Shown here piece by piece: positions 45,417 to 56,544 of a DNA stretch of 64,000 bases. Under the pieces are notes generated by a model, which ran no database searches, was not told where the DNA came from, and saw only the letters and a program-made list of their open reading frames with translations. The translations under genes and the position numbers were made by a program. Each line of letters begins with the position of its first letter. The first letter of the stretch is position 1. Source of the stretch: Nigrospora sphaerica (lineage: Eukaryota; Ascomycota; Sordariomycetes; Amphisphaeriales; Apiosporaceae); the NCBI GenBank assembly GCA_018287875.1, contig JAGVVL010000013.1, forward strand, positions 3,038,001-3,102,000, written 5' to 3'.

Positions 45417-46384
45417 TCCCGCGTATGAAAGAGTCAGCTAAGAGACGGGATGAGATCTTACTCGTGTCGACTGAGGAGAGCAGTGCCGATCGGGATCGTA
45501 GGCGTGTTTGGCATCTCCGCATGCCCTTAGGCAGCCCCTCCCACAAAGGCACGACATTCGGCCGACCGTCATAATATCTGTTCAGGGACAGGCCGGATAG
45601 ACGGTGTACTGTTGTGCATGTTCCTGTGCGAAGCTTCCTGAGCCAAGAAGTGACGAGCTGTCATCCTGCCAAGCTTCCGTGCAAGGGGTCACAACCCTCG
45701 AGACTGGCTCACCACGTCGCTTTAGGCCCCGAGAGCCCCGGCCTCGCTTGTCGTTAGTGATTCCGGAGGTGTCTCCCACACCGGAATCGCAGGTAACCCT
45801 GGTAATGGATGCCAGGTTGCGTCGGCCGATGGCGCTTCCGAGTTCTGTCGCACGCCGATCCCTCAGCCTCCCACAACGTCGAACCCGCCAGGCGGGCCGT
45901 AGCGAGCACATATGGGACACGCGTAACCGCATTCACACACCCTCCCTACAGCCAGTGAACGGCCCAAGGGCTTTCGAAGAACACGTAAGGCGTTCGTCTT
46001 CGCGGTTTCAGACCGAACATGATCGGAGCCGATGGCGACCCACTCGGCCGATCATAGTCCCATCGAGGTCTAGTGAAACGGGCAGGTGCCCAGTAGGCGA
46101 GTGCCATCTTCCTCATCTTGAGACGAAGATACGCGAACCTCTTTCCCATTCTCAGGCCCCGACTTGAAGCACACCTACGTATTTGACGCCCCGCTGGCGA
46201 TGCGGGGATCTACAGCCCCGGGGAAGGGGGGAAAGACGACATGTACAAGAGAGGCACGCCGCCAGGGAGACGGCCGTGGACGGGACGCATCTCCTATTCC
46301 CAGCTTTCCCTATTCCCACGCTCGTTTTCTCTCGAATGTGCGCCCGGATAGCGGCTCGATGATTGATAGAGCCTCTAGCAAGCG

Positions 46385-46452
46385 GGCAGGACCTAAAACA
46401 CCATCCGGGCGGGGCCTGCACATCATCCGAGCAGGACCTACACATCAGCCGG
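46385..46452 (+). repeat. Small minisatellite, three imperfect 22-24 bp copies
   Basis: Copies at 46385-46408, 46409-46430 and 46431-46452 share the pattern GC-RGG-CCT-x-CACATCATCCG with substitutions; the first copy has A-rich changes. It lies just upstream of the MARVEL-like gene, 118 nt before its ATG, so it may fall in its promoter or leader. Confidence 0.6.
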
Positions 46453-46569
46453 GCAGAGAGGATCAAGGCCGGGCCCTCTTCGCGGCCGACGAACGACGCC
46501 AGCGCCGGCGCTCAAAACGGATCCTCCGCGACAAGCCGTTCGACATTGTTCTAATCTCTGCTGCTCGGA

Positions 46570-47473
46570 ATGGATGAGAAGAAGCAACCGTCCCTGTACA
46601 GGGCAGACGACGAGGAGAGGGGTCACATTCCCGTCATCACTAGCAGGATGCTTGCTCTGCGAGCCGCACAGCTGGTTTTCGCGGTTTCCTATGCCGTGCT
46701 GAATGCCTTCGCCGCCGTCGGACTGGACTTTGGCTCGGTAAGGCGACATACCCAGCTCTTCCGCCGACCACCCAGGTTGGTACTCACATACTAACATAAC
46801 CTTGTGTGAAGCAGATGCCCACTTTCCGTACGTCTACACTGCACGCACGCTCCTCGAGGCTCTTCCGAGACTAACGGCCCGCAGTTATCCCGTTTGCTGC
46901 ATCTTTGTTACTTGTCTTCTACGTCGCATGGCTTGGGTACAGCATCGTGCGGCGTCCGAAACTGTACCACTGGGTAGCCCACTTGTAAGCCGGCCGGCCC
47001 GCGCTCGCCATGGAAGACCGAGTGCTGATCTGGGATATCGCCCTCAGGACGCTAGAGGCCTTGACCAACCTCACGTGGCTCGCCAGCTGGGCCATGCTTG
47101 CAGTTCTGGCTACCGGGCTGAACCGGATGCAGAACGGCACGCCCGCGGCAGGAGAGGACCAGACAACCGTGATTTCAACGCAAGCCCTGCAGGTCTCGGA
47201 AGACGCCATGACGGCCGCCCGAATCATCGTCGCCGCGGCTTCGGGGGTGGGCATGCTCGCTTGGGGCTTGCTCACCGCTTCCCTCATCTCAACTCGTGAG
47301 TCGCTCTCAGCTCGAGAGAGAAATATAGGCCATGCTGTGCCCCTTCGTCGCTAACGCTTTGCCCGATAGTTGCCTCTATCGTCGAGGTTCGAAAGTATCA
47401 GAAGCAAGCGAAGGCCGAGAAGTCGGAGCCCGTCCAAGAAATCCTACCGGAATCTTCGTTCGACTTTGATTAA
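46570..47473 (+). CDS. Small four-TM membrane protein, MARVEL-like, five exons
   Basis: Membrane protein of 210 residues from exons 46570-46737, 46815-46827 (13 nt), 46885-46984, 47048-47295 and 47370-47473. Phase is kept at each junction: GLDFGS-MPTF-LIPFAASLLLVFYVAWLGY, then WVAHL-TLEALTNLTWLASWAML, then ASLIST-LASIVEVRKYQKQ. Introns have good donors (GTAAGG, GTACGT, GTAAGC, GTGAGT) and branch-like CTAAC in the first, second and fourth. Four hydrophobic helices lie at about 28-52, 60-80, 96-118 and 146-176, with short polar N- and C-termini, the arrangement of fungal MARVEL (membrane-associating) proteins. The C-terminal tail is Lys/Glu-rich. Role is unknown; members are often linked to membrane domains or transport. 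The gene is convergent with the peroxidase. Confidence 0.82.
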
Positions 47474-47991
47474 AGCAGTCGGCTCTGCGAACCTTGTGAC
47501 TTATGAAAAAAGAGAAAAATGACTTGCCATCGCATGTACGTACTATATGTATTCGGCGTTCGTTCCACTTATAACCCCGGTGGCATCGACGGTAGCACTG
47601 GCTCGTTGTCCCCTCCACCTAAAACTTCGAAGCGGCCGAGCTTTCATTACGGATGAATACGAAAGCAGTCATCTGGGTCCAGTATCGAATCACCTGTGGC
47701 AGTGGCAGTTCAGGCAACTCGTATAGCAAGGCTGGCCGCGTACTCACCACGGCTTACTTGAAACCGAGCTACTCGGACAACGCGGTGACGCCCACTGCAT
47801 CCGCATTCAAGGAGTGCTTTTATCGGGGGTTTTAGCCGTCTAGTTGCTCTAAGGGCCAGGTCTATCTAGTAATCGAACTCTACGTAGCGCCATCATACAC
47901 ACAGTTGCCCATCGAACATGGCCTCCAGCGCCGCCCCCGCGCGACGTGAACACGCCCGGGCGCGCAAGAAGTGAAGGCGGGGGACGAGGCC
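47474..47991. other. Intergenic: convergent 3' ends
   Basis: About 0.5 kb between the stops of the MARVEL-like gene and the peroxidase, expected to hold both 3' untranslated regions. No gene is seen. Confidence 0.6.
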
Positions 47992-49454
47992 CTAGAGCTT
48001 GGCGCCGTCCTTCCTCTCGCGGAACCGGGCGTTCTCGCGGGCGAGGGGATCGGCCTCGGGGCCGGCGGGCTGGCGGGGGGCGGTTGGGTCGTCGCTCTTC
48101 TTGGGGGCGGGACGGTAGCCGGCGGCGCCGCGGACGCGGCCGTCGGCGTCGCGGTCGAGGCCGAGCTCGAGCAGCTTGGCGAAGACGGCGGCGAAGTGGG
48201 CGAAGAAGAGGGCCTTGTCGGCGGCGTAGCGCTCGACCCAGGGCCGGAAGCCGGCGTCGCCCAGCAGGCACACGTCGGTCGGCAGCATCATGAGCGTCGC
48301 CTCCTCGCGCGCCGCCGCGGCGTCGCCCGCCTCGGCGTCGACGGCCTCCTCGTCGACGTAGGTGAACTGCTCCACGCCGTTGGGCAGCGTCGTCCGCCGC
48401 CACTCCCGCTCGAGCCGCAGCAGCAGGCCGAAGTACTGGTTCGAGAAGCGCGTGGGGTTCGGCACCCACTTGCCCGCGAAGCCGGAGCGGTCGGCGTGGC
48501 AGCGGCCTGTGGGCGGCCGATTCCGCCGCGTCAGCATTGCCGAGTCGTGCAGTTTAGATGAACCCGCCGTTTTCTTTTCCTTCCCTTCCTCTCCATCTCT
48601 CTCCCCCTCTCCCCCCTTCTCTCTGGCACGGAATGGAACCGGGGGAAGGGTAACTTACCGAGGTTGTGGGCGCCCGAGAGGGCCACGATCTCCTGGTCGT
48701 TAAAGCCCATGCGGTAAAAGATGTGGCGCAGGTGGTCGGCGCCCTGGGCGCCGTCGGGGAGGCGGCCGCGGGGCGGCAGGCGCGCGTCGTCGGCGAAGTC
48801 GGTGCGGCCGCCGGCCCACGGCACGACGGGCCCGCCCATGGCCTCGATGGCCACGACGGCCGCCAGCGTCCACAGGTCGGCGTACGTGATGAAGGGGAAC
48901 TGCTTCTTGACGGGCTCGAGGAAGGCCCGCGCGTGCTGCAGTCCCGCGTTGGCCGGGTCGCCCTGTAAAAGTGGCCCCCGCCTGGTCAGTTGCCCGCTCG
49001 CCCGGCTTGGTATGCGTATGTGCGTGTGGGCACGTGTGTGTGCGTGTGTGTATGTGCGTGTTTGCGTGTGTGTGCGAGTGACAGGCACTAGGGGCTCAGA
49101 AGGGGAAAGGGGGGATCTGGGCAGGCGATATCCCTTCCCTTCCCCATGCATGTGCATCATGCATCATGCACGGCGCAAGCGAGAGTGGGAGGGGACGGAC
49201 GGAACGGCCTGCATAGGTACATGCAGGGGAAAAGTACGTACACCCTCCTGTTCGTAGCGCATGCCGGCGCCGTTGGAACCACCGGTGTTGGTCTCCTTAT
49301 CGTAGGTGCCGGCCGAGTGCCAGGCGAGCCGGACGAGCACGGGGCCGGCCGACCCGTCGTCGTACTCGGGCTGCTTTAGGAGGGCGCGGACGGCCGCCTT
49401 GACCTGCTCGAGCTGCGCCGCCGTCGGCGCTTTGTTCGCTCCCGCCGCCGCCAT
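47992..49454 (-). CDS. Cytochrome c peroxidase-like heme peroxidase, no mitochondrial presequence
   Basis: Class I heme peroxidase that reduces H2O2. Exons 49454-49242, 48962-48659 and 48506-47992, 343 residues. Junctions are GTACGT/TACAG (joining YEQEG to GDPANAGL) and GTAAGT/CACAG (joining HNLG to RCHADRSGF). Key residues seen: distal Arg42, Trp45 and His46 in [12 protein letters not shown]; proximal His170 in ALSGAHNLG; Trp186 in GKWVPNP, at the place of the radical Trp of yeast CcP; and Asp in MMLPTD. Lacking a presequence, it fits the cytosolic 'putative heme-binding peroxidase' group of fungal CcPs rather than mitochondrial Ccp1. An acidic Ala-rich insert ([19 protein letters not shown]) precedes MMLPTD, and the last 50 residues form a charged Pro-rich tail absent from yeast CcP. 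Intron 1 (279 nt) holds a GT-rich microsatellite. Confidence 0.93.
49019..49078 (+). repeat. GT-rich microsatellite in peroxidase intron 1
   Basis: Imperfect (GT)n with GC and AT interruptions, about 60 bases, wholly inside the first intron of the peroxidase gene (CA-rich on its coding strand). Confidence 0.75.
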
Positions 49455-50601
49455 CGTGCCGAAAAAAAACACGAGGCAGGAAAAAGACAGACCGGAGAAG
49501 GGGGAAAGGGAGGGGGGAGGATCGGCGGCGTACGGGGTACCGAACTAAAGGACGAGAGCGGGCGGCCGGAGAGACAAACGGAAAAAGACAAACAAATTAT
49601 AGGAAAAGGATGCCCGCTAAGTAAGGCGGATAGATGTTTTGGGGGCGCAAATACACACGTAGTAGTATGTGCAAGAGAAACTCCACTCAACGATAGCACC
49701 TCTCCCAAACTTTGCTTCGAGTTACAACCGCCCGGCTACGACCGAATGAGTACCTGGGTAAAGTACAACTACTCCGTACCTCTCCTGAATAGGTCCACCA
49801 TCGTTGCGTGCTTTGTACGAGCCCATGGGGAACCTCGGCAACGCGGACGGAAGAGTCCGACTACGGCCGACCAGCGGGGGGGGGGGGACCATTCAGGACG
49901 GGTCGAATGTCTTTGCGCCGCGGCCATGAAGTGATCGCGCGCCTTATCGTCACTCGGCCCATTTTTCTGCCTCCAGCGAGTGGGCCGTGAACCGGGGCCG
50001 TCTCGTTCGTTCTAATGCCGACCCGAGTACTACTATACCGAGTACACACTTTCATTCCGTACACCCAGTACCTACATTCCACCGGGCGGATGCATGCCAA
50101 TTCGGCACGTGTCGGGGCACCTACGAGAGCAGAACAACCATTGCCGCCAGCAGAACGCACCGACTGACTATCAAACAAAGGGGTAGCAAACTCATGTAGG
50201 TATGAGCAAAGGCAACCAACCTACGCCAAAACACGAAAGCCGCGCCGACCATCTCGGTGACCCCAAGAGCAAGAGGTATATTGGGGAAAAACACCAGACC
50301 ACGCCTACCAGCCCCCGTCATGCAGTGTCGTGCATATGCTTCGCCGTACCAAGCCGTACCGCCACTACATCTCCTCTGAAAAGGGGTTTCGAATGCATTG
50401 AAAAACAAAAGCCTGAATAGTAATCAAACGTGAGTCCGCCGCCCTGCAAACTCGCCGCCCTTGTCCGCCACCGCGTATCCAAGTAAGCCCAACGCACGCC
50501 GGTCTCCAAGCCTTGATCCATGCGTCGTTGCTCGTCGTCGCCCCATTACTATGCCTCCAGCCGTGTCCTATCCCTTCCCCGAATTATGTGGCGCTTGACG
50601 C
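49455..50601. other. Intergenic: peroxidase promoter and 3' flank of the Caf120-like gene
   Basis: No gene is supported in this 1.1-kb gap between two minus-strand genes. A 12-base G run lies at 49876-49887. The half next to the Caf120-like stop is AT-richer and probably holds its 3' untranslated region. Confidence 0.6.
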
Positions 50602-53600
50602 TTAAAAAGCCTGGCTGTGAGGCCCCGCGCTGTATCCCTGCCCGCGCCCTGGCATTGGCTGCCCCATCCTTTGCTGACCTTGTCCGGCCGTGTTGAACTG
50701 CGGCGAATACTGACCAGGACCTGCCACAAAACCGGGACTGTAGTTGCCCTGAAGCATCGGACTGGGCCCCGGGCTTGTCCACCCGCCGCCCTGGCTGTAA
50801 ACCTGTGCGGCGGGGCTCACAAAATTCTGGGGAAACCCATAACCTTGAGGAACGGGCGACTGAGAACTCGGCGCCATTCCCCTGCCGTTGTACATATTGG
50901 AATACATGCCCGCCGGAGGTGGCAGCCCGGGAGACGCCAGCGGCTGCCCATAGTTCTGCTGCTGATAGCTCTGCTGGAGCTGCCGCTGGTTGATGGCTTG
51001 CTGGACAGCGTGGCCACTGTACCCTTGCTTCATCTGCTGCTTCTCGCGTTCCCTCGCCTCGATAGCCCCGACCAGGCCTGGCTGTTGCGGCTGGTGGACA
51101 GAGTTTCTGTTACCTGCCATGTTGACCAAAGGCGTGCCTGTCACACGAGCGACGTGTTCCTGCTCCCTTGCCGACAGGTGCGAGTCCCTTTGACTTCCTT
51201 GGCCACCCAAGACGGCGCCCGCGGCCCGGGAGCTGGGGCGTTGCAAAAGATCCTGTGAGTTCGATCGGGAATGCGCATGGGCGCTCATGTAATCCCGGGG
51301 TTGGGTTCGTTCCACCGGCGGCGTCGGCGTCCCCGCTCGGTATGCGTTGAGCGTATTGGCCGAGGGCTGTCGCTGGTGTGAGTACAGCGGTGTCGCCGTA
51401 GCAGCTCGCTGCTGCACGTATTGTTCGGCCGACAAGCCCGGACTCGGGCCGCGGATGGCGGCGGCAGCAGCAGCAGCGGGTTGCCAGGGAACACTCCGAT
51501 GCACCGAGTCATCCGAGTGATGCCGGTCGCTTGTCGATTCGAGGGCCGGTGACCTTCTGGGCGGCATGACGCCCGGAGAGTGCGAGCGCTGAGCGGGCGA
51601 AAACGACCTGGCTGGAGGTGGAGACACAATTGGCGTCGGTGTCTTGTTGCGTGCCGGATTCGTTCCGTAGTTTATGGTCGAGCCAAAGTCCACATTCGGG
51701 ATGTCAAAGTTGGCTTTGGGCACTGGAGGCGGGGCCTCGCCCACGGTTCGGAGCACGCCGGCTCTGGGTCTTTCGACCGAGGCGGCCGTGTCCATCGATG
51801 GCCGAGTACTGGCGTAGTCGGGGCTCCCTGTCGAACCGTAACCACTGCTGGCGATGCTACGGCCGGTGTGTTGACGGCGGATCGGACCGAGCTGTGGCGA
51901 CTCGGGCGGCGGGACAACTCCGTTGAGATGAGCAAGGATACCGGGATCGAGGTCACGCGTGAAACTACCGTTGCTCGATGCAGCAGCCGAGCCCGGAGGT
52001 TGGCCGTCTTCAGATTGGCGGAGCACGAGACTATCGGATCGGGCAGGCAAAGGCTTTCGGTATATAGGAGGGGAGGTCGTATGAGACGGGGGCGGCGATC
52101 TGTGGCTCCCGCCAGGGGTGGTCGGGCGTGAACCCGGACCTCGCGGTCCTGGCGGTCCGTTGTAATAGCCTCTGCCCATGTGAGGCGGCTGCGGCCCGCC
52201 AGGTGACCCGCGATTGAACGGGGAGCCCGGGTTCCCCGGCGCTGCTCCATGTCCATTCATCAGGGGCGGAGGTTGTCCTCGGCCGGCCTGGGGCCGTAAT
52301 TCGGATCCGGGCGTGCCAGGTGCAGCAGGGCCGCGGGGCGGACTGCGAAGGTCAGGCGTCATGGGGCGGGCTCCTGGGCTTGGTCCGCGGTATCCGGAGC
52401 TGGGAGGGACCATGTCTTGTTTCAGTGAGGATTTCGAAGACTGTTTGTTGAGGCTCATCAGGGCTGGTGGAGGCAGGCCGGGAGAGCGGGGGTTTTCACT
52501 GATTACATCTTCACGAATTCCGGTATTAGCAGTCATTCCAGCATTCATGGCGTGAGCATGTACCGGAGTTGGGGGTCCGCGTTGGCCATAGTCGGCCTGG
52601 CGCTGGCGCTCCTCTTCGGCGTCCCAACCATTTTGCTGTCCTACTCCAGCGATGCCGCCGGCCTGAGCAAGCTGGTTGAGCGTGTTCATAGACATACGGC
52701 TGTTGGCCCTGCGCATTTCTGGATGGTGGTAAGGTCTCTGGTTGGGCCGGTGTCCGGGGGCGTGAGAGAAGGCCGGAGGGCGTGATACCGGCTCCGGGGT
52801 CTCAAGCCTGCCCATGGCACCCACGTTGGGAGGGGCCACGTCGCCGTCCGGACTCGGGTGGTAGGGGGATGCCGCTTGGTCATCTGGGAAAGCACGCGCC
52901 TGGTTCGGTCCGTGGCCCATGGGGCTCATACTACCAGGGTTCCCCGACAGGTGAGGTGGAGGCTGAGGCGGCGCTCCAGTCAGGCTAGAGTCCGAAGCGT
53001 TCCGATTATTGCCAGAGGGAGCCGCGTGAGCCATGGAGGAAGGTCCTTGGTTGTGGATGGCATCCGGGGGCGCCGAATCGTTTCGCGTCGCGGGTCGGTG
53101 TGTGAGAGACGCGGATGGCGAAGATTGATCCGACGGGGTAACGCTGTCAGCGAACCCAATGCGGCCCTTGGCTGGCCCTTCGCCCCCCTGTCCAAAGCTC
53201 TGCCTCTTCGCCCGGCTGTCAGTCCGGCTATTGGTCCGGCTGTGCGAGGCGCTGCCGGGAGTGTCGCTAATGCTGGTCATTCGCTGCCCGGTCAAATCCT
53301 TGAGCCGTTTCCTCCACTCCTTCTCGGACCACCCGGAGCTTCCTTCAGTCGTGATCAAGCCTGCAACGTCCGATATCTCCAGGTAACCGTAGCGCCTGTG
53401 TTTAGGCATGGCAAACATGAGCGAGCGCGGGTCTATCGTGCTAGCCACGAGCCTGCCCGGGCGACCATATAGGCCAAAGGTGTCCCAGGTGGGAAACAGA
53501 TGGCGGAGCATCATTTCGAAACCGCTCACAGCCGGGTTGACTTCGGGCATGATGAAGACAAAACCCTCGCTGACTGACGGCGGATCCGAGTGAACCATAA

Positions 53601-55007
53601 TGTCTCCTTCGATCTTGATAAGCGTCGAGGCGTCAATCAACGACTTTGCCTGCGGATAGATGGCGTAGGCCGAGTAGGCGTCCGTGATGGTCGCAATGGG
53701 CTTGGCTTTCTTCTGCTTCTTGCCCTCCACTTTGTTTTCGTAGAATCTGATGTCGCCCTTGAGGGTCGGCGGGTGGGAACGGTCGTACGGGGATCTCTTC
53801 TTCAGCTCCTTCTGGAGTTTCGCATACTCTTTTTCGTCGGGCGGTGAGATGGCGCACCAGCAGCGCTTCCACGGCACACCGGCGCCGAATCGGACCCGGA
53901 CCCAGCCTTCGACCTTCATGCGGGATCGCTCCATGATGACACCGATGTTGTTCAGCATCTTGCCCTTGCCGGCAATCAGGGCGCCCGTGTAGGCTTCCTG
54001 CAAGGTCGCATGCTCGAACCGGGCGAGGATGATGGCTGCCGTCCACTGGCAGAGCGAGTGGTGCGAGTTGAAGTGGAGCAGGTACCGGTTCCGTCCGGCG
54101 GTGGAAACACTAAGGATGTTCTGGAGGGGCTGCTCCTCAGCGGAATGCGTCGGCAAAGACTCGATCTGCCAGGCTTGTTAGCGGGTACTGGCACGTCGCA
54201 TGGCGCAAACGAGCCCAAAGGTCTGGGTTGAGGGTGTGCGTAAGTGGGGAGCAGAGGCAGAGGCAGAGGCAGAGGCAGAGGCAGAGGCAGAGGCGCACGG
54301 GGAACCCTACCATCTTGATGGACGCATCCGTGAGGTTAATAAATTTGGGGAGAACCTCACCATCCTCGCCGGCGGCGTCCAACTCGGCGGCGTCCCATAG
54401 CGAAAGCACCGTTCCGACCAGTTGGGCGAAGCATTCGGTCCAGGTGCGATCGGCATTGGCACGGCCCTCTACACATCCAAAGTTAGAACACGGGCCGCGA
54501 CGGGGCAACGAAAGCGGAGAAAGCTTCAGACGGGCGTCACGGGTGCAGGGCGACAGGGCGCGACGTACGGGTGTTTTGGTCGTCCAGTTTCAGGAAATAG
54601 CCCTCCTGGTACAGCTTATTGCCGTGGCTGTTGAGGAAGGAGAAGATGGGCAGCAGCTCCGGCGGGGTGCTCTCGTTGACTTCCATGAGGGGCGGCTGGT
54701 ACGTCTGCACCATGGACATAGGACGCGAGGTGCTGATAGTTCGGCTTCGGGCGCGAGTGCGGGTAGCGGCTGAGATGGGCGAGTCCGCTATCGGCGAAAC
54801 GTCATGTTTGTCGGGCGCAGGCGACGACGAGTGCAAGGGCGTCGACGACGATACGTAGGCCGAGTTGGAGCGCAGGCGACGGTTGACGACGGGCGGTGTG
54901 GAGGAGTGCAGGTGTGGCTTGGTGTAGGCGAGGTCGTCGTTGGCGGGCGACGAAGGGGTTGGCGATGCAATGAAGGAGTCTCGATTGTTGCCCGAAATCT
55001 GGGACAT
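50602..55007 (-). CDS. Caf120/Skg3-like PH-domain protein with long disordered C-terminus
   Basis: Exons 55007-54569, 54468-54311 and 54165-50602 give about 1386 residues. Junctions keep phase: LDDQNT-QGRANADRTWTECF and NLTDASIKM-IESLPTHSAEEQ. An N-terminal Ser/Thr-rich stretch (1 to about 120) leads into a PH-like fold (FSFLNSHGNKLYQEGYFLKLDD ... LHFNSHHSLCQWTAAIILARFEHATLQEAYTGALIAGKG), then a second conserved region (GWVRVRFGAGVPWKRCWC, AYSAYAIYPQAKSLIDAS, MLRHLFPTWDTFGLYGRPGRL, RYGYLEISDVAGLI). The remaining 850 residues are Pro/Gly/Ser/Gln-rich and disordered. Yeast Caf120 is linked to the CCR4-NOT complex and Skg3 to the bud neck; either role could apply. Intron 2 contains seven copies of a hexanucleotide. 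The frame is open for 32 codons upstream of ATG 55007 with an acceptor-like CCCGACAG, so an additional 5' exon is possible. Confidence 0.87.
54251..54292 (+). repeat. Hexanucleotide tandem repeat (GCAGAG)7 in intron 2 of the Caf120-like gene
   Basis: Seven perfect copies of GCAGAG lie inside the 145-nt second intron; on the coding strand this is a CTCTGC pyrimidine-rich array between donor and branch site. Confidence 0.9.
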
Positions 55008-55324
55008 GAACGAGAGAACTGTCGGGCTCAAAAGGGCATAATTAGCATGACGCCCACCAGGCCCGAGGGAGATGGGTATGTATGATTGCAGTACGCTTGG
55101 CAAAACGCTCTAAATTATTAGAACCGCCGGCGGGAAGGGCGCCCAGAGGTGCCTAATGTAGATGGTGCTATTTCGCCCGGCACAGCGAAGCCGAAGGCTT
55201 TCGGGGCCTCGGGGTTCTGGCGGGGTGGCTTGGCTGGGCAGAACGGATACGGACTGCAAAAACGCCAGTGCAATACCCATATGATGACCGACCAGCCGAC
55301 CAGGGGCCAAATCAATGCATGGCG

Positions 55325-55370
55325 ACACACACACATACACATCCATATACACACACACATAAACACACAG
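55325..55370 (+). repeat. CA-rich microsatellite
   Basis: About 46 bases of ACAC/ATAC-type repeat with interruptions, about 320 nt upstream of the Caf120-like start codon. Confidence 0.75.
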
Positions 55371-56518
55371 TCATCCGCCCATCAGCAGCGCAGGCCGGCA
55401 GTCGCGCGCCTCGGGCAGCAGCAGCACCATAGACATTGCGATCCGACAGCCCCTGCGGCTCGGGTGCAGCCAAGCACCGAACGCGGTGGAAGCCGTCCCT
55501 CCTACTGTGCCTCGCCAGCCTGACGAGCCAAAGCATGGCTGTTGCCGTAATGATCGCCGCCGACTGCCCATGACTGCGTGTTGATGAATGTGTGTATACG
55601 CACGTCTTAATCTTGCCAACCCGAGGGCCCGGTCATACAGGGGGAGGGAATGACGCAAGGGTCTAATAATAAGACATCCCAGGGCCGCGATTTGATCGAA
55701 GGGGGGGTCTGGATTCAGCCAGCCCGAGTCGCATTGCCGGGGCGTGACTTCAGGCAGGCCGAACCCAGGGGCGGGCGAGACAAAGCAAATGAGGAAAATG
55801 AGAGAAGGAGAAAGGGAACTAAGAGCAAAGAAAAGGTGGCACGAACCGCGATTGCGAACCATCTTGAACCGCCCTGGTCGGTGCGACGACTGGGTACGTC
55901 AAACAGAGCTCTGCAGCCGTCGTGAAGTTCTTTGGAGCGGCGGCTAGTCGAGCCGTTGAACGGTAGGGTATGTAACCGTCGATTGAGAAAGGCCGGGGCC
56001 CGCAAGGAGTCGAGTTGACGTAGGTTCCTGTTACGTTTCTCTCTCGGCCGCACGGCACGCTGCACGGGGGACGATCTCCCAAAGAGCCTTCAGTCGCTCC
56101 TTCGCATACCAATTCGTGCCAGGCCAGCCGTCGATTTTGAGCAGGGCCCAAAAGGGAGGGGGAAAAGAAATAAGCAGTAATCCGGGTGCTTAAGGGGGCG
56201 GCGAGAAGCGGTATGTAAGGCGTCGAAAGCAACAGGCCAGGTCCGAGGAATACGAACAGCAAGGGTGAGGCCTGCCGCCGGTTTTTGTGCGCCTCAACCG
56301 CGTTCGTCGTGGTCCAGAATTAAAAACCCCCCTGGTTGCGGTAGCGCCGACTAACAAGTGTTGAATGGAGTTGGCTGCGTTGTACTGGGTATTGCGCGGC
56401 TCTCCGGCTCGTGCGAAATAGGGAGAGCTGGGGCTTACGGAGGGTGCTAATGGCAGCCGCTTCGGTAAGTTTGGAGATATAACCAAGTGCAAGTTGCCCC
56501 TGTGACTTTGAGGATCCT

Positions 56519-56544
56519 CGACGACGACGACGACGACGACGACG
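56519..56544 (+). repeat. Trinucleotide repeat (CGA)8-9
   Basis: Twenty-six bases of perfect CGA repeat in gene-free DNA. Frames through it read as Asp or Arg/Val/Ser runs within short non-conserved frames. Confidence 0.85.

Larger units (their letters stand above)
43114..46569. other. Intergenic: divergent region, about 3.5 kb
   Basis: Lies between the divergently transcribed 7-TM gene and the MARVEL-like gene. A 215-codon plus frame at 43446-44093 and several shorter ones show no domain and no convincing splice links. It holds an 18-base C run and a small minisatellite. Confidence 0.5.
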
